Assembly (NCBI GenBank): GCA_039025855.1
Contig: JBCCNL010000010.1
Span: forward strand, 1-64,000
Origin: JBCCOW01 sp039025855
Lineage (GTDB): Bacteria > Planctomycetota > Phycisphaerae > Phycisphaerales > Phycisphaeraceae
Direction: 5' to 3'
Length of the DNA stretch: 64,000 nucleotides
Shown here: in pieces, positions 17,033 through 25,984 of the stretch
Layout of the letters: the number at the start of each line of letters is the position of its first letter
Numbering within the stretch: the first letter of the stretch is position 1
The notes under the pieces: generated by a model
What the model saw: the letters and a program-made list of their open reading frames with translations, nothing else
Databases searched by the model: none
What the model was told of the DNA's origin: nothing
Made by a program: the position numbers and the translations under genes

Positions 17033-17587
17033 ATGACCTCTCCCCTCATTGCCCTCGCCCCAGACGACCTGCTCTTTGCCTATCGCTGGAACGCCGACAC
17101 GCTCACCCGCCTGGCCGACGACATCGACGACGCCCGCTTCGCGGATCAGCCCGTGCCGCATATCAACCACCCCGCGTGGCTGATCGGTCACGTCTCTGCC
17201 TACAACGACGTCGTCCTCGCGCTGCTCACCGGGCAGCCGTTCGACAACCCCTGGACGCTGCCCTGCGGCAAGGACCGCCCGCCCGTCGCCGACCGCTCGG
17301 CTTACCCCAGCAAGCCCGAGCTGATCCAACGCTTCACCACCGGCGTCGACACCGCGGTCGACGCGATCGCCTCGGCAGAACCCGCCGCGTGGTCCGCACC
17401 CGTAGAGCACGCGACCTGGGGCAAGCAGTTCGCCCGTGTCGCCTCGGCGGTCAGCTTCCTGACGTCCGCCCACCTGGCTTACCACACCGGCCAGCTCAGC
17501 AGTTGGCGACGGGCCGCCGGCATGCCCCGAGGAATCACCGCCGTGCCCCCGGCCCCGCCTTCAAAGCAGGCCGACGGATTACCATGA
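17033..17587 (+). CDS. DinB-like (DinB_2) protein
   Basis: 184 residues. A four-helix DinB/YfiT-type bundle with candidate metal-binding histidines in HINHPAWLIGHV (about residues 43-54) and HLAYHTGQLSSWRR near residue 150. DinB-family proteins include bacillithiol and other thiol transferases and many unknowns. The start at 17033 is supported by TACGCT 6 bp upstream; an ATG at 16949 overlaps the preceding stop but would add a 28-residue, unpatterned leader. The function is known only at family level. Confidence 0.8.
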   Translation: MTSPLIALAPDDLLFAYRWNADTLTRLADDIDDARFADQPVPHINHPAWLIGHVSAYNDVVLALLTGQPFDNPWTLPCGKDRPPVADRSAYPSKPELIQRFTTGVDTAVDAIASAEPAAWSAPVEHATWGKQFARVASAVSFLTSAHLAYHTGQLSSWRRAAGMPRGITAVPPAPPSKQADGLP

Positions 17588-17660
17588 GCTCTGCGCGCGA
17601 CGGCTTGCCCCTCGCGCCTCCGCTTATGCCCCGTGTCACCGCGTGACCGAGGAGTCTTCG

Positions 17661-18641
17661 ATGCATCGACCCAGAACCTCTCCCATCCGTCGCGTCATCC
17701 GGACAGCCTGGATGCTCCCTTGTCTGGCGATGTCCTCGGCCTGGGCGGAGCCTTCCGAACCGGCCCCCGCGACGCAGCCCGGCTTGCTCGAAGCACACGT
17801 CGAGCCCAACACCCCGACTGTCTCGCCCCCCGCCTACGACAGCCTCTACTTCCCCTTGGGCGACCCCGCCACCGAGTCCCACCCCTGGGCGGTGCATGAC
17901 GCCAAACGACCCCAGCCCCCAGTCGTCACACCCCCTACGCCAAGCCTGCAGCAACGCCCCGGCCGACCGCCCTCCGACGCGGTCGTATTGTTCGATGGCA
18001 CCTCGCCCGACGCCGACCTCTCCGCGTTCCTGCCCACGATCGACCGCGAGGGTCAGCCGACCCCCGGCTGGATCATCCGCGACGGCTACCTCGAGGTCCG
18101 TCCGCGTGGCGGAAGCCTCGTGACTCGCAAAAAATTCGGCGATGTCCAGCTCCACGCCGAGTGGATGGTCCCCGGCGAATACCGTGAGCGGTTCTCGCAG
18201 AAGCGCGGGAACTCCGGCATCTTCTTCATGGGTCGGTACGAGGTCCAGGTCCTCGACAGCCTCGGCAGCCCGACCTACCCCGACGGCATGGCCGCCGCGG
18301 TCTACGGCCAGAACCCGCCGCTTGCCAACGCCGGGCTCGGGCTCGATCGCTGGCAGACCTACGACATCATCTTCCGGCGACCCGTCTTCGCCGAGGATGG
18401 CTCGCTCGTTCGCCCCGCGACGCTCACCGTGTTCCACAACGGCGTGCTCGTGCAGGACCACTGGCACCTCGAAGGCCGAACTCTCTACAAGCGACGCGCC
18501 AGCTACACACCTCACGGCAACGAAGCGCCGATCCGTTTCCAGGACCACGGCAACCGCGTCCGCTACCGCAACCTCTGGGTGCGACCGCTGTCGCCCCGGC
18601 CCGTCTCGGCCACCGACCCGGCACACAGCGAGCAGCGATAG
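17661..18641 (+). CDS. Exported DUF1080 (3-keto-disaccharide hydrolase-like) protein
   Basis: 326 residues. The signal peptide (residues 1-31, ending SSAWAEP) directs export. A Pro-rich linker (45-105) precedes a DUF1080 jelly-roll of about 200 residues: VVLFDGTS, WIIRDGYLEVRP, LHAEWMVP, RGNSGIFFMGRYEVQVLDSL, then WQTYDIIFRRP and VFHNGVLVQDHWHLEGRT. DUF1080 proteins are very abundant in planctomycetes and are linked to hydrolysis of 3-keto-disaccharides or to glycan binding. A GAGGAG ribosome site precedes the ATG at 17661. It stands alone next to the haloperoxidase gene. Confidence 0.88.
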   Translation: MHRPRTSPIRRVIRTAWMLPCLAMSSAWAEPSEPAPATQPGLLEAHVEPNTPTVSPPAYDSLYFPLGDPATESHPWAVHDAKRPQPPVVTPPTPSLQQRPGRPPSDAVVLFDGTSPDADLSAFLPTIDREGQPTPGWIIRDGYLEVRPRGGSLVTRKKFGDVQLHAEWMVPGEYRERFSQKRGNSGIFFMGRYEVQVLDSLGSPTYPDGMAAAVYGQNPPLANAGLGLDRWQTYDIIFRRPVFAEDGSLVRPATLTVFHNGVLVQDHWHLEGRTLYKRRASYTPHGNEAPIRFQDHGNRVRYRNLWVRPLSPRPVSATDPAHSEQR

Positions 18642-18709
18642 AAGCTCTCCGATTTGGGGCCGTGATCAGGCTGCTTAACTGGGTCACGCTGCGTCGGTTT
18701 AGCCTGTGG

Positions 18710-20830
18710 TCAGATCGAGATCCGGATCCCGTCAAAGCTGGTCAAGCTCATGCTGAACCGCTCACGGAACATCAGCTTCTGCTCTTCGAGGATGCCGATG
18801 GCGATCTCTTCGCCAAGGCGGATGGATTCGAGGTAGTCCGAGTAGAAGTGCACGCCGGCCCAGTCACGGCCGATCGAGATGTTCGCGGCGAGCTTATCGA
18901 GCTCTCCGCCCACGGTGAGGGCCGGTGTCTTCGGCGTTTTGGGCAATGCGATCAACTGCGTTTCGCCGGTGGCACTGGCTGGGCCGGTCTGCATTACGGT
19001 GTTGAATGTGGCCGTGTCGTTGAAGAAGGCCTTGAGGATCGTGACGCACGCGCCGGCGACGGTGGCATGGCCAGCACCATAAGCGGGGTGCATAGGCGAG
19101 CCCTCAGCGAAGGCCATGGGCAGCAGCAGTGTTTCTTTGCCGGGCTTGCCGTTCTTGCCGTTGTTGGCGGCGTTGTGCTTGCGGACCAGGTCCAGGAGTC
19201 CGGACCTCTTGAGGTCCTTTAGGGCGTCCTTGACCGCCTGTTGTGCGGGCGTGCTGCGGGCCAGTCCGCAAGGCTCCTCGAACCGGGCGGCGAGGGCTTC
19301 GGGCCGGAGCCGGCGGTGGACATTGAACTTCTGGAACCGCACCGCCTTGAGGGCGCGAGTAGCAACTTCGGTAACCAGCGAGAGGATGTGCGGCCCCCCG
19401 AAGTGGGCAAAGCCCTGCTGGTGGTCCAGGTCGTCGCCGTCTTGGAACGGGATGCCGGCGTCGAAGCGGTTGCCGTCGGGCCCGCAATCAATGTCCCACA
19501 CGGGCTGGTCACGCAGCGGTTTGCCGCTCTTGTTGTACCGCCGCTTGCGGGCGTTGAGCAACCAGAGGCAGGCATTGAGGTAGGCTTGATAGAGCGCGTC
19601 GTAGTGGACGTAAGTCGATAGGTCCCGGGGCGTGAGGATCAGCCGGTAGGCCACGGCCTTCTTGTCGATCTGGTCTTCGTATGCTTCAAGGAACGTGAAG
19701 TTGGCGGCACACTGCACCGCGAACCACTCGGGCCAGGTCGTCATGTAGTCCAGCACCGGGGCGGCGTAGCGGGTCCGTTGATCGACCTGCTGGGCCCCGA
19801 AGTTGACCCGGCCGCCCTCAGGGCCGAGGCGAGTGGCGATCATCGACTGGTTGATGTCGAAGTTCCCTTGCAGAATGAACTGCGAGAGGTAGGGACCGAC
19901 GGTGTCGCCCTTGGTGTGGCCGCGGAAGAACTGGCCGGCTTTAAACCGGTCAGTCTTCCCGAGCGTCTGCGGTTGGTCGTTCTCGTAGGCCACCACACGA
20001 CCGGTGAACCCGCCGGTTTGCTTGTGGAGGTCGTTCAGCGCTTTGAGCACCTGGCCGACGGTGACTTGGTTGGCCTTGGTGGCCTTCTTGGTCATGGGTG
20101 TGACGGTTTTTGTTGTCTCACCCGCCTGATCGAGGTCAGAGAAGGGCACATCGCGGAGCAGAGCCTGGGCGTAAACCTCGGCCATCTCGGCGACAAACTC
20201 GGCTTGAGTGCCCGCACCGTCGTTCATCCCGGGGGCTGGCGGCATGGTGACAGCCTGGGCGTCGGGCCCTTCGACGTCGTATGCAAAGCCCGCGGACTGG
20301 CTCTCCCAGGCGCGGGAGCTGATCTCGCCCTTGAGCGTCTCGAACTGGGGTGCTTTTTCGGGTTTCACGCCGGCGTCTTGAAGCCTCTGCTGCAGCCGGG
20401 CGATGCCCTCGCCACGGGTGCTCAGAACCGTGGGGGCGTTTTGGGGTCCGGTCTTGCTGCGATCCGATAGCTTGCAGGTCGCGTTTTGGGGGTGATGGCC
20501 TTTGTTCTCTTCGTGGCCGAGCGGGGTCTCGCGGAAGTCGCGTCGGCTGCCGCTCTCGATGGCCTTAACGAACTGGGCGTAGTGCTCGGTGTTTTGGATC
20601 AGGCCGGTTACGGGGTCGTGAGGAAGGCCCTTGGTGAAACTGAAGGGGACGAGGTTCTGCTCCTGCGGTGGGATATCGGTCCCGTCGGTCACGAAAGCCG
20701 CCTCGTCGCCGTTGGACTCGTGGGGCGGGTGGTAGCGGGAGCTGGCGAGGCGGGTGGCGGCGTCGCGGGCACGCAGGGCCTGGTCGCGGCGTGTGGGGTC
20801 GTTGGGATCGCCGAAGGCATTGCCGGACAT
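18710..20830 (-). CDS. Vanadium-dependent haloperoxidase
   Basis: 706 residues without a signal peptide. VHPOs oxidise halides with H2O2 using a bound vanadate. The vanadate pocket is recognisable: K501 and R509 in KFNVHRRLRPE (spacing 8, as in algal bromoperoxidases), HPAYGAGHATVAG with H588 as the axial-site region, and R655 with H661 (spacing 6) in RDWAGVH, where H661 should bind vanadium. The usual Ser of the PSGH motif is Ala (A586). The length matches bromoperoxidase-type enzymes rather than fungal chloroperoxidases. An AGGAG ribosome site precedes ATG. It is probably monocistronic; no halogenation pathway genes are adjacent. Confidence 0.88.
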   Translation of the reverse strand: MSGNAFGDPNDPTRRDQALRARDAATRLASSRYHPPHESNGDEAAFVTDGTDIPPQEQNLVPFSFTKGLPHDPVTGLIQNTEHYAQFVKAIESGSRRDFRETPLGHEENKGHHPQNATCKLSDRSKTGPQNAPTVLSTRGEGIARLQQRLQDAGVKPEKAPQFETLKGEISSRAWESQSAGFAYDVEGPDAQAVTMPPAPGMNDGAGTQAEFVAEMAEVYAQALLRDVPFSDLDQAGETTKTVTPMTKKATKANQVTVGQVLKALNDLHKQTGGFTGRVVAYENDQPQTLGKTDRFKAGQFFRGHTKGDTVGPYLSQFILQGNFDINQSMIATRLGPEGGRVNFGAQQVDQRTRYAAPVLDYMTTWPEWFAVQCAANFTFLEAYEDQIDKKAVAYRLILTPRDLSTYVHYDALYQAYLNACLWLLNARKRRYNKSGKPLRDQPVWDIDCGPDGNRFDAGIPFQDGDDLDHQQGFAHFGGPHILSLVTEVATRALKAVRFQKFNVHRRLRPEALAARFEEPCGLARSTPAQQAVKDALKDLKRSGLLDLVRKHNAANNGKNGKPGKETLLLPMAFAEGSPMHPAYGAGHATVAGACVTILKAFFNDTATFNTVMQTGPASATGETQLIALPKTPKTPALTVGGELDKLAANISIGRDWAGVHFYSDYLESIRLGEEIAIGILEEQKLMFRERFSMSLTSFDGIRISI

Positions 20831-21026
20831 GTTGCTTCTCCTGTGGTGCAGACGATAAGCCGTGCGGCTACGTCAGCCGCACGAACCAGAATTGAGCCCC
20901 GTGAAAGTGATGGCAATGCCCCCTTCTTCACCGGAATCAACCGACACGCTAACGACTCAGGCGACAAAACCAAGGGGTTTTGTCGAGTAGCCGTCTTGAA
21001 TGTGCCGTGCTTCTGGCACTTTGGGT

Positions 21027-21869
21027 TCAACCTTTGAGGTCGCGGAGGCGGAAGTGGGTGATGCCGACGAGCGTGAAGGTCGTCTGCAGGGTGAGCAGGA
21101 TCAGGAAGCTGCGGGCCAGTGAAGCCCAGGGTGGGTGGTCGTGGTAGAGCCGAACCCAGCCGCCGATGTGGTAGCTCATGAACACGTGACGGAGGTCGCG
21201 GAAGTAGGGCAGGTTGGTGAGGATCGCGTCGATGAAGAAGACCGAGAGGGTGAGGATGGTGGCGGCGGCGGGCTTCATTTTGAAGCAGGAGAACATGAAG
21301 GCCATGCAGGTGATGGTGAGCGTGCCGAACGCGAGGGCGAGCACCGAGCCGGCGTAGCGGAGCAGGCCTTCGCCGGTGGCGTAGAACGCGAAGAGGTCTT
21401 CGTCGGGGATGAAGATGAACAGGTGCCCGAAGCCGCCGCGGTAGGCCGCCGCGAGGAGCAGGGCGGAGGTGCCGAGGAAGGTGACGAGGGCGAGCGTGTA
21501 GATCGCGCAGGCCGCGAGCTTGATCAGGAGCAACCGGGTGCGGGAGACGGGGCGGGCGAGGACCATCCGCATCGTGCCTTCTTCGACCTCCTTGGCGACG
21601 ATGTCCCCGGCAACGAGGGCGACGTAGAGCCCGCCGAGGAACGTGAAGGAGAAGGCGATGATGACGATGGCGAGGGTCAGGCCCTGGTAGTGGAGCGAGA
21701 AGTCGAGGCCGTTCTGTGTGAGCAGACTGTTGATCTGGCCCTTGGCCTTGGGGTGTTGGAGCAGGGCGAGGATGAGGCCCTGGAGCACGAGGAACGCGCC
21801 GAAGCCGATGTACGTCCGGCGGCGGGCGAAGAGTTTGTAGAGCTCGTGCTGGAGTTGGGGGGCGAGCAT
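21027..21869 (-). CDS. ABC-2 type transporter permease
   Basis: 280 residues with six membrane segments at about 20-40, 68-92, 112-135, 163-185, 190-210 and 250-268. EVEEGTMRMVLARPVSRTRLLLIKL between the second and third helices is the coupling region characteristic of NatB/ABC-2 permeases. It is the partner of the ATPase encoded just upstream. Its start codon directly abuts a tandem heptad repeat that also contains the ATPase stop codon. Last gene of a four-gene operon with a pseudopilin and an anchored helical protein. The exported substrate is unknown. Confidence 0.88.
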   Translation of the reverse strand: MLAPQLQHELYKLFARRRTYIGFGAFLVLQGLILALLQHPKAKGQINSLLTQNGLDFSLHYQGLTLAIVIIAFSFTFLGGLYVALVAGDIVAKEVEEGTMRMVLARPVSRTRLLLIKLAACAIYTLALVTFLGTSALLLAAAYRGGFGHLFIFIPDEDLFAFYATGEGLLRYAGSVLALAFGTLTITCMAFMFSCFKMKPAAATILTLSVFFIDAILTNLPYFRDLRHVFMSYHIGGWVRLYHDHPPWASLARSFLILLTLQTTFTLVGITHFRLRDLKG

Positions 21870-21904
21870 TTGGTAGGCGCTAGGGGTTGGGAGTTAGGCG
21901 CTAG
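21870..21904 (-). repeat. Tandem heptad repeat CTARNNN, 5 units
   Basis: Read on the minus strand, five consecutive 7-mers: CTAGCGC, CTAACTC, CCAACCC, CTAGCGC, CTACCAA, then directly the ATG of the permease. The TAA within the second unit is the stop codon of the ATPase. Related tracts are at 26547-26574, 35825-35852 and 57793-57827. Confidence 0.8.
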
Positions 21905-22826
21905 GTTCGGGGGCGGGTGGGGTGATGGTTTGGAGGTAGAAGGATTCGAGGGTGGGTTTAAGGGGGGTAAGCTCGTGGACGGCGTGACCGTGCTGGTGGA
22001 GCAGCCGATTGAGGTCGGCGGGGGTGGCGGCGTCGGTGAGCGTGACGAGGAAGGGGCGGGGTGATTCGGAAGATGGCATCGGCTGGATGAGGTTGGCCTC
22101 AATGAGTTGGGTGATCGCTGGTCCGGGTTGATCGACGTGTAGGCGGACTTGTTTCGCGTCGTGTTTCGACGGGTCCCACGCGCCCTGGAAGACGAGGTGG
22201 CCCTGGTGCAGGACGGCGAGGTCGGTGGCGAGGTGCTCGACCTCCGAGAGCAGGTGCGACGAGAACAGGAGCGTGAGCCCGAGGTCACGGTTGAGGTGGA
22301 GCAGGGTCTTGCGGAGCTCGGCAATGCCCTGGGGGTCGAGGCCGTCGGTGGGCTCGTCGAGGATGAGGGTCTTGGGGTTGGGCAGCAGGGCCTGGGCGAG
22401 GGCGAGGCGTTGGCGCATGCCGTGCGAGTAGGTGGCGACCTTGTGGTGGATGCGGTCGGTGAGCCCGGCCATCTCGACGACCTCGTCGAGGCGCTTCTTA
22501 GGGGTCGGCGTGGAGTAGGCGATGAGGGCTTTGAGGTTCTGATAGCCGGTGAGGTAGGCGTAGAAGCAGGGGGATTCGAAGATCGCGCCGACGTGGGCGA
22601 GGGCGTCGCGGCGATAGGTGAAGACGTTGTGGCCGTGGAGGGTGACGGTGCCGGTGTCGGGGTAGACCTGTCCGAGGAGCATGCCGAGGGTGGTGGACTT
22701 GCCTGCGCCGTTGTGACCGAGGAGGCCGAAGATGGAACCTTCGGGGACGGTTAGGGAGAGGTCATGAACGGCGGTGCGTTTGCCGAAGGCCTTGGCGACG
22801 TGTTGGAGCTGGATCGCCGCGGTCAT
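21894..22826 (-). CDS. ABC transporter ATP-binding protein
   Basis: 310 residues. Walker A GHNGAGKS near residue 38, an SHGMRQRLALA signature near 137, Walker B LILDEPTDGLDP near 157, and the switch His in LLFSSHLLSEVEHLA. The C-terminal ~90 residues form the accessory domain found in NatA/CcmA-like ATPases. The start at 22826 overlaps the pseudopilin stop by 4 bp (ATGA), so the genes are translationally coupled. The final codons (Pro-Ser-Ala-stop) are provided by the heptad repeat. It powers the ABC-2 permease encoded next. Confidence 0.93.
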   Translation of the reverse strand: MTAAIQLQHVAKAFGKRTAVHDLSLTVPEGSIFGLLGHNGAGKSTTLGMLLGQVYPDTGTVTLHGHNVFTYRRDALAHVGAIFESPCFYAYLTGYQNLKALIAYSTPTPKKRLDEVVEMAGLTDRIHHKVATYSHGMRQRLALAQALLPNPKTLILDEPTDGLDPQGIAELRKTLLHLNRDLGLTLLFSSHLLSEVEHLATDLAVLHQGHLVFQGAWDPSKHDAKQVRLHVDQPGPAITQLIEANLIQPMPSSESPRPFLVTLTDAATPADLNRLLHQHGHAVHELTPLKPTLESFYLQTITPPAPEPSA

Positions 22827-23419
22827 GGGTCGGGTACCGGTGGCGGGTCGGTGTTGTTCGGCAGGTCGTCGAGGAAGCTGAGGTTGTTGGCGGCGTGGCC
22901 GTCGGCGTAGAGGATGTTGATGCGGTCGTCGAGGTTGGGGTGGAAGCCTTCCTTGTCGGAGAGGACGGGGATCGACGAGATGGCGGTGGGGGTGGGGCCG
23001 CCGGCGATGGAGAAGAGGGTGTCGACGGATTGGCCGTCGAGGGTGAAGTTCCAGAAGTAGCTGGTGCCGGTGGTGGTGTGGATGCCGCTGAGGTCGGCGG
23101 GGCATCGGTGGAGGTCGGGGGTGATCTCGGGGAAGGCGGGGGGGGCGAAGAGGGTGTCTAGCGCGGGGCCAGGGTCGGTGAGCGTGGCGCGGTTATTGAG
23201 GGTGGGGAGTTGGCCGTAGGTGGTGGTGAGGTAGGCGTTGAGGGCGATACCGATCTGGCGGAGGTTGGACAGGCAGGCGGCGGAGCGGGCGGCGTCGCGG
23301 GTGGATCGGTAGACGGGGACGGCGATAGCGATCAGCACGCTGAGGATGAGCAGGACGACGAGCAGCTCGATGAGGGAGAAGGCGCGGCGGGGTCGTGAGG
23401 TTGTAGCGCGGGGTGTCAC
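22823..23419 (-). CDS. Type II secretion/type IV pilus-like pseudopilin
   Basis: 198 residues. A short basic leader ending RRA is followed by FSLIELLVVLLILSVLIAIAVPVY, the class III prepilin signal and hydrophobic helix; Ala replaces the usual Gly before the cleavage site, and Glu5 is present. The C-terminal domain carries CPAD, TSYFWNFTLDG and ILYADGHAAN, the H-X9-DG-like end typical of planctomycete pseudopilins. Unusually it is translationally coupled to an ABC ATPase rather than to other pilins. It needs a prepilin peptidase, which is not in this window. Confidence 0.9.
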   Translation of the reverse strand: MTPRATTSRPRRAFSLIELLVVLLILSVLIAIAVPVYRSTRDAARSAACLSNLRQIGIALNAYLTTTYGQLPTLNNRATLTDPGPALDTLFAPPAFPEITPDLHRCPADLSGIHTTTGTSYFWNFTLDGQSVDTLFSIAGGPTPTAISSIPVLSDKEGFHPNLDDRINILYADGHAANNLSFLDDLPNNTDPPPVPDP

Positions 23420-23433
23420 GGTCGGGGCGTGGG

Positions 23434-24024
23434 TCAGCGGGGCGGGTTGAACGGGGCGTTGCGGGGGCGTTGGAGTTCGGACTGGATTTGTTGGATGAGG
23501 GGCTGGAGGTCGAGCTTGGTCTCGGCGGAGGCGTCTTTGAGGTAGCTGCGCATGCCCTGGTTGATGAACTGCTGGAGGATGGCCGGATCGGGGGCTTGTT
23601 CGGGGTCGCGGTCGAATTCGGACTCCATATCCTGGAGGGCCCGGTCGACGAGGCGTTGGCGTTCGTCGCGGGGCATGGCGTTGATGGCCTGCATCATCTG
23701 CTCAAAGCCCCGGGGCAGGGTCTGGTCGAGGTAGCGCTGCTGCTCGTCGGGGGTGAGCAGGGCGAAGCGGTCGCGGAGGGCGTCGCCGAGCGTGGGGTCG
23801 AAGCGGGCGTCGGGGGGCAGCCGGTTGACGCGGTCGGCGAGGTCGTCGAGCGCTTCACGGCGCTGTTCGGCCGAGAGGGTGTTCCACGGCGTGTTCTTGA
23901 GGAAGGCGGTGACGTCGGCGGGGGTGGGCTCGGCGCGGTTCAGGGCGAACAGGGCCCCGGCGAGGAGGGCCCAGGCGGCGGCGATGGAGGCGACGGTGAT
24001 GAGCCAGGTGCGTCGGCGTTTCAT
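23434..24024 (-). CDS. Membrane-anchored helical protein of unknown function
   Basis: 196 residues. A basic start (MKRRR) and one membrane helix (residues 7-28) are followed by a charged, entirely helical domain rich in Asp, Arg and Gln, with recurring LxxxExQRxxLxDxxLP segments (for example LTPDEQQRYLDQTLPRGFEQMMQAIN). The topology is probably N-in with the bulk in the periplasm. It is the first gene of the operon, 14 bp upstream of the pseudopilin, so it may be a partner of the pseudopilin/ABC system. No known family recognised. Confidence 0.65.
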   Translation of the reverse strand: MKRRRTWLITVASIAAAWALLAGALFALNRAEPTPADVTAFLKNTPWNTLSAEQRREALDDLADRVNRLPPDARFDPTLGDALRDRFALLTPDEQQRYLDQTLPRGFEQMMQAINAMPRDERQRLVDRALQDMESEFDRDPEQAPDPAILQQFINQGMRSYLKDASAETKLDLQPLIQQIQSELQRPRNAPFNPPR

Positions 24025-24383
24025 GCACGAGGATCGTAGCGCCGGGCGGGGTGCCGGGCGCGAGCGTCAGGAGTCGTGAGGGTTGAGAGGGATCGGGGTG
24101 GCTGGACAATCAGTTGCGTGTTTCGTCCAAGGGATATCCGAGCCGGACGAGCGATCAAGTTTCCGCTGTGGCTTGCATTCCACCCTCTGCGGTCCCCCCA
24201 ACGCCTTCGTTGATAGGTACATGGACACAGTCGATCAAGGACCTGGTTAGCACAAGGTCTGGGCAATAGGTTCCAGCGGTCGGTCGGTCGCGGATTGGGC
24301 CTGGCAAGGGTTCGGCTCGGAACCCGCTGATTTTCGAGCACCTCATGGAATAAGCCGCCGAGTGAACCGATACACCGTTAGGT
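24025..24383. other. Intergenic region, no gene seen
   Basis: 359 bp between divergently transcribed genes. It is less GC-rich than its surroundings. The open frames across it lack coding character. It must hold the promoters of the pseudopilin/ABC operon (-) and the HD-GYP gene (+); TACACC at 24371-24376 is a candidate -10, 7 bp before the plus-strand ATG. Confidence 0.5.
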
Positions 24384-25769
24384 ATGCGTGAGAGGCACTC
24401 TATTCGGCGGAAACGTTGGCTGATCGCGGCGCTGCTCTCGGTGGAGATCGTGCTTTTCGCCGTTGGCGGCTTTATCGGACTCCGGATCATCCGCGAGCAG
24501 ATGGCGTCGATGATCGGCGAGCGGGTCAAAGCGAACAACGCTCGTTATGCCGAGGGGCTGGCCAACGTCATCGAGTCGACGGCCGCCGATGACTACACCT
24601 ACGGGAGCGAGGGCTGGCAGAAGATGCAGCGTGCGGTCGCTGGGCTCGAGATGCAGGCGGGTGGCTTCGCCTGCATTATCAACGGGGAAGACAAGCTCGT
24701 TTGTCACCCTAAACTGGATTCGGACCCCGAAAAGAATGAAGGCTCGCTGCTGCTGTTCACAGACCTGAGCTCACACCTGCCCAAGATCGATGAGGTCGCC
24801 GGGCCGGACGGGAACACGCGTGTCGGCCAGAGCTACTTCTTGTCTGATGGCGTGCACTACATCGCAACGCGTGAGATCACCGGCACGGGCGGGCACCGGC
24901 TGCTGGTTCATCAGCCCGCAGCGAGCCTCGTCACGTTCAGCGACGCGATCACGACACCGTTGATGCTGACCTTCCTGGTCGTCGGCTCCTCTGTCCTGCT
25001 GCTCACCGCCGCGGGCAGCTACCTGGTCGCACGCCGGTATGAACACACCCTTGAAGAGGTGAACGCGGGTCTGGAGGATGAGGTCCAGGAACGAACCGCC
25101 AAGCACACCAAGGCGCGCAACGCGCTGATCTTCGGCCTGGCCAAGCTCGCCGACTCGCGCGACCCCGAGACCGGGGCGCACCTCGAACGGCTCTGCGCCT
25201 TCTCCGAGGTGCTCGCTCGTGAACTGCAAATCAGGGGCGAACACGCCGAGGTCAACGACGAGTGGATCCGTGAGCTCCGGCTTGCCGCGGCGCTGCACGA
25301 CATCGGCAAGGTCGGCGTTGCCGATAGCGCGCTCCGAAAGCCTGGGCGACTCAACGCCGAAGAGCGAGCCGAGATCGAGCGCCACCCGCAGGTCGCCGCG
25401 GACACGCTGCTGGGCGTCTACCAAACGATGGGTGACGACACGCTGATCGCCTCCTCCGTTCAGGTCGCGTTGTACCACCACGAAAAATGGGACGGTACCG
25501 GCTACCCGTTCAAGCTCAGTGGCGAGGACATCCCCCTGGCCGCGCGGATTATCGCGGTCACGGATGTGTACGACGCCCTGACGTCCAAGCGGGTTTACAA
25601 GGACGCGATGAGCCACGATGAGGCGTGCGCGATCCTAAACAAAGACGCCGGCACGCATTTCGATCCAAAGGTTGTTGAGGCCTTCAACGCGGTGTCGGAT
25701 CGGTTCGCGCAGATCAAGAAAGAGATGGGTGACGGCCGGTCGAGCCAGATGACCGGGATCCTGGCCTGA
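24384..25769 (+). CDS. HD-GYP domain sensor, putative c-di-GMP phosphodiesterase
   Basis: 461 residues. Membrane helix at 11-33, a periplasmic sensor region of about 160 residues (34-190, Cache-like: GGFACIINGEDKLVCHPKLD, LLVHQPAASLVTFSDA), a second helix near 195-217, a coiled coil (220-245), then the catalytic domain. The HD pair is at H305-D306 (LHDIGKVGV), followed by HHEKWDGTGYP from H365, which is the HD-GYP motif. Such enzymes hydrolyse cyclic di-GMP to GMP in the cytoplasm in response to an extracellular signal. It appears monocistronic. The ligand is unknown. Confidence 0.92.
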   Translation: MRERHSIRRKRWLIAALLSVEIVLFAVGGFIGLRIIREQMASMIGERVKANNARYAEGLANVIESTAADDYTYGSEGWQKMQRAVAGLEMQAGGFACIINGEDKLVCHPKLDSDPEKNEGSLLLFTDLSSHLPKIDEVAGPDGNTRVGQSYFLSDGVHYIATREITGTGGHRLLVHQPAASLVTFSDAITTPLMLTFLVVGSSVLLLTAAGSYLVARRYEHTLEEVNAGLEDEVQERTAKHTKARNALIFGLAKLADSRDPETGAHLERLCAFSEVLARELQIRGEHAEVNDEWIRELRLAAALHDIGKVGVADSALRKPGRLNAEERAEIERHPQVAADTLLGVYQTMGDDTLIASSVQVALYHHEKWDGTGYPFKLSGEDIPLAARIIAVTDVYDALTSKRVYKDAMSHDEACAILNKDAGTHFDPKVVEAFNAVSDRFAQIKKEMGDGRSSQMTGILA

Positions 25770-25825
25770 ACGGCTCTTGGCTGGCCTATGCGTCCGCTCG
25801 AAGGCGTGAGGCTTCTGTCAGCAAT

Positions 25826-25858
25826 CAAAAAGCCCCTCGACGTGTCTGTCGAAGGGCT
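25826..25858 (-). terminator. Terminator of tRNA-Pro
   Basis: An 11-bp stem, 25831-25841 with 25848-25858, nearly perfect. On the minus strand it is followed by TTTTT. It lies 16 bp past the tRNA-Pro 3' end and could also block read-through from the HD-GYP gene. Confidence 0.85.
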
Positions 25859-25873
25859 TGTTCCTGCGAAGAA

Positions 25874-25947
25874 TCGGGGTGACTGGATTCGAACCAGCGG
25901 CCTCTGCGTCCCGAACACAGCGCTCTACCAAGCTGAGCTACACCCCG
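25874..25947 (-). tRNA. tRNA-Pro (anticodon CGG)
   Basis: 74 nt. Acceptor stem CGGGGTG pairs with CACCCCG; the T arm contains GGTTCGAATCC; the anticodon stem CTGTG/CGCAG encloses TTCGGGA, giving anticodon CGG, which reads CCG proline codons. Discriminator base A. CCA is not encoded. It is followed by its own terminator. Confidence 0.95.
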
Positions 25948-25984
25948 AGTGGTGGGAACGCGGGATTGTAACAGGGTCGAGCGG

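Noticed and set aside
24021..24341. Minus-strand frame of 106 codons in the gap before the HD-GYP gene
   Set aside because: No start signal, no domain, atypical composition; treated as intergenic.
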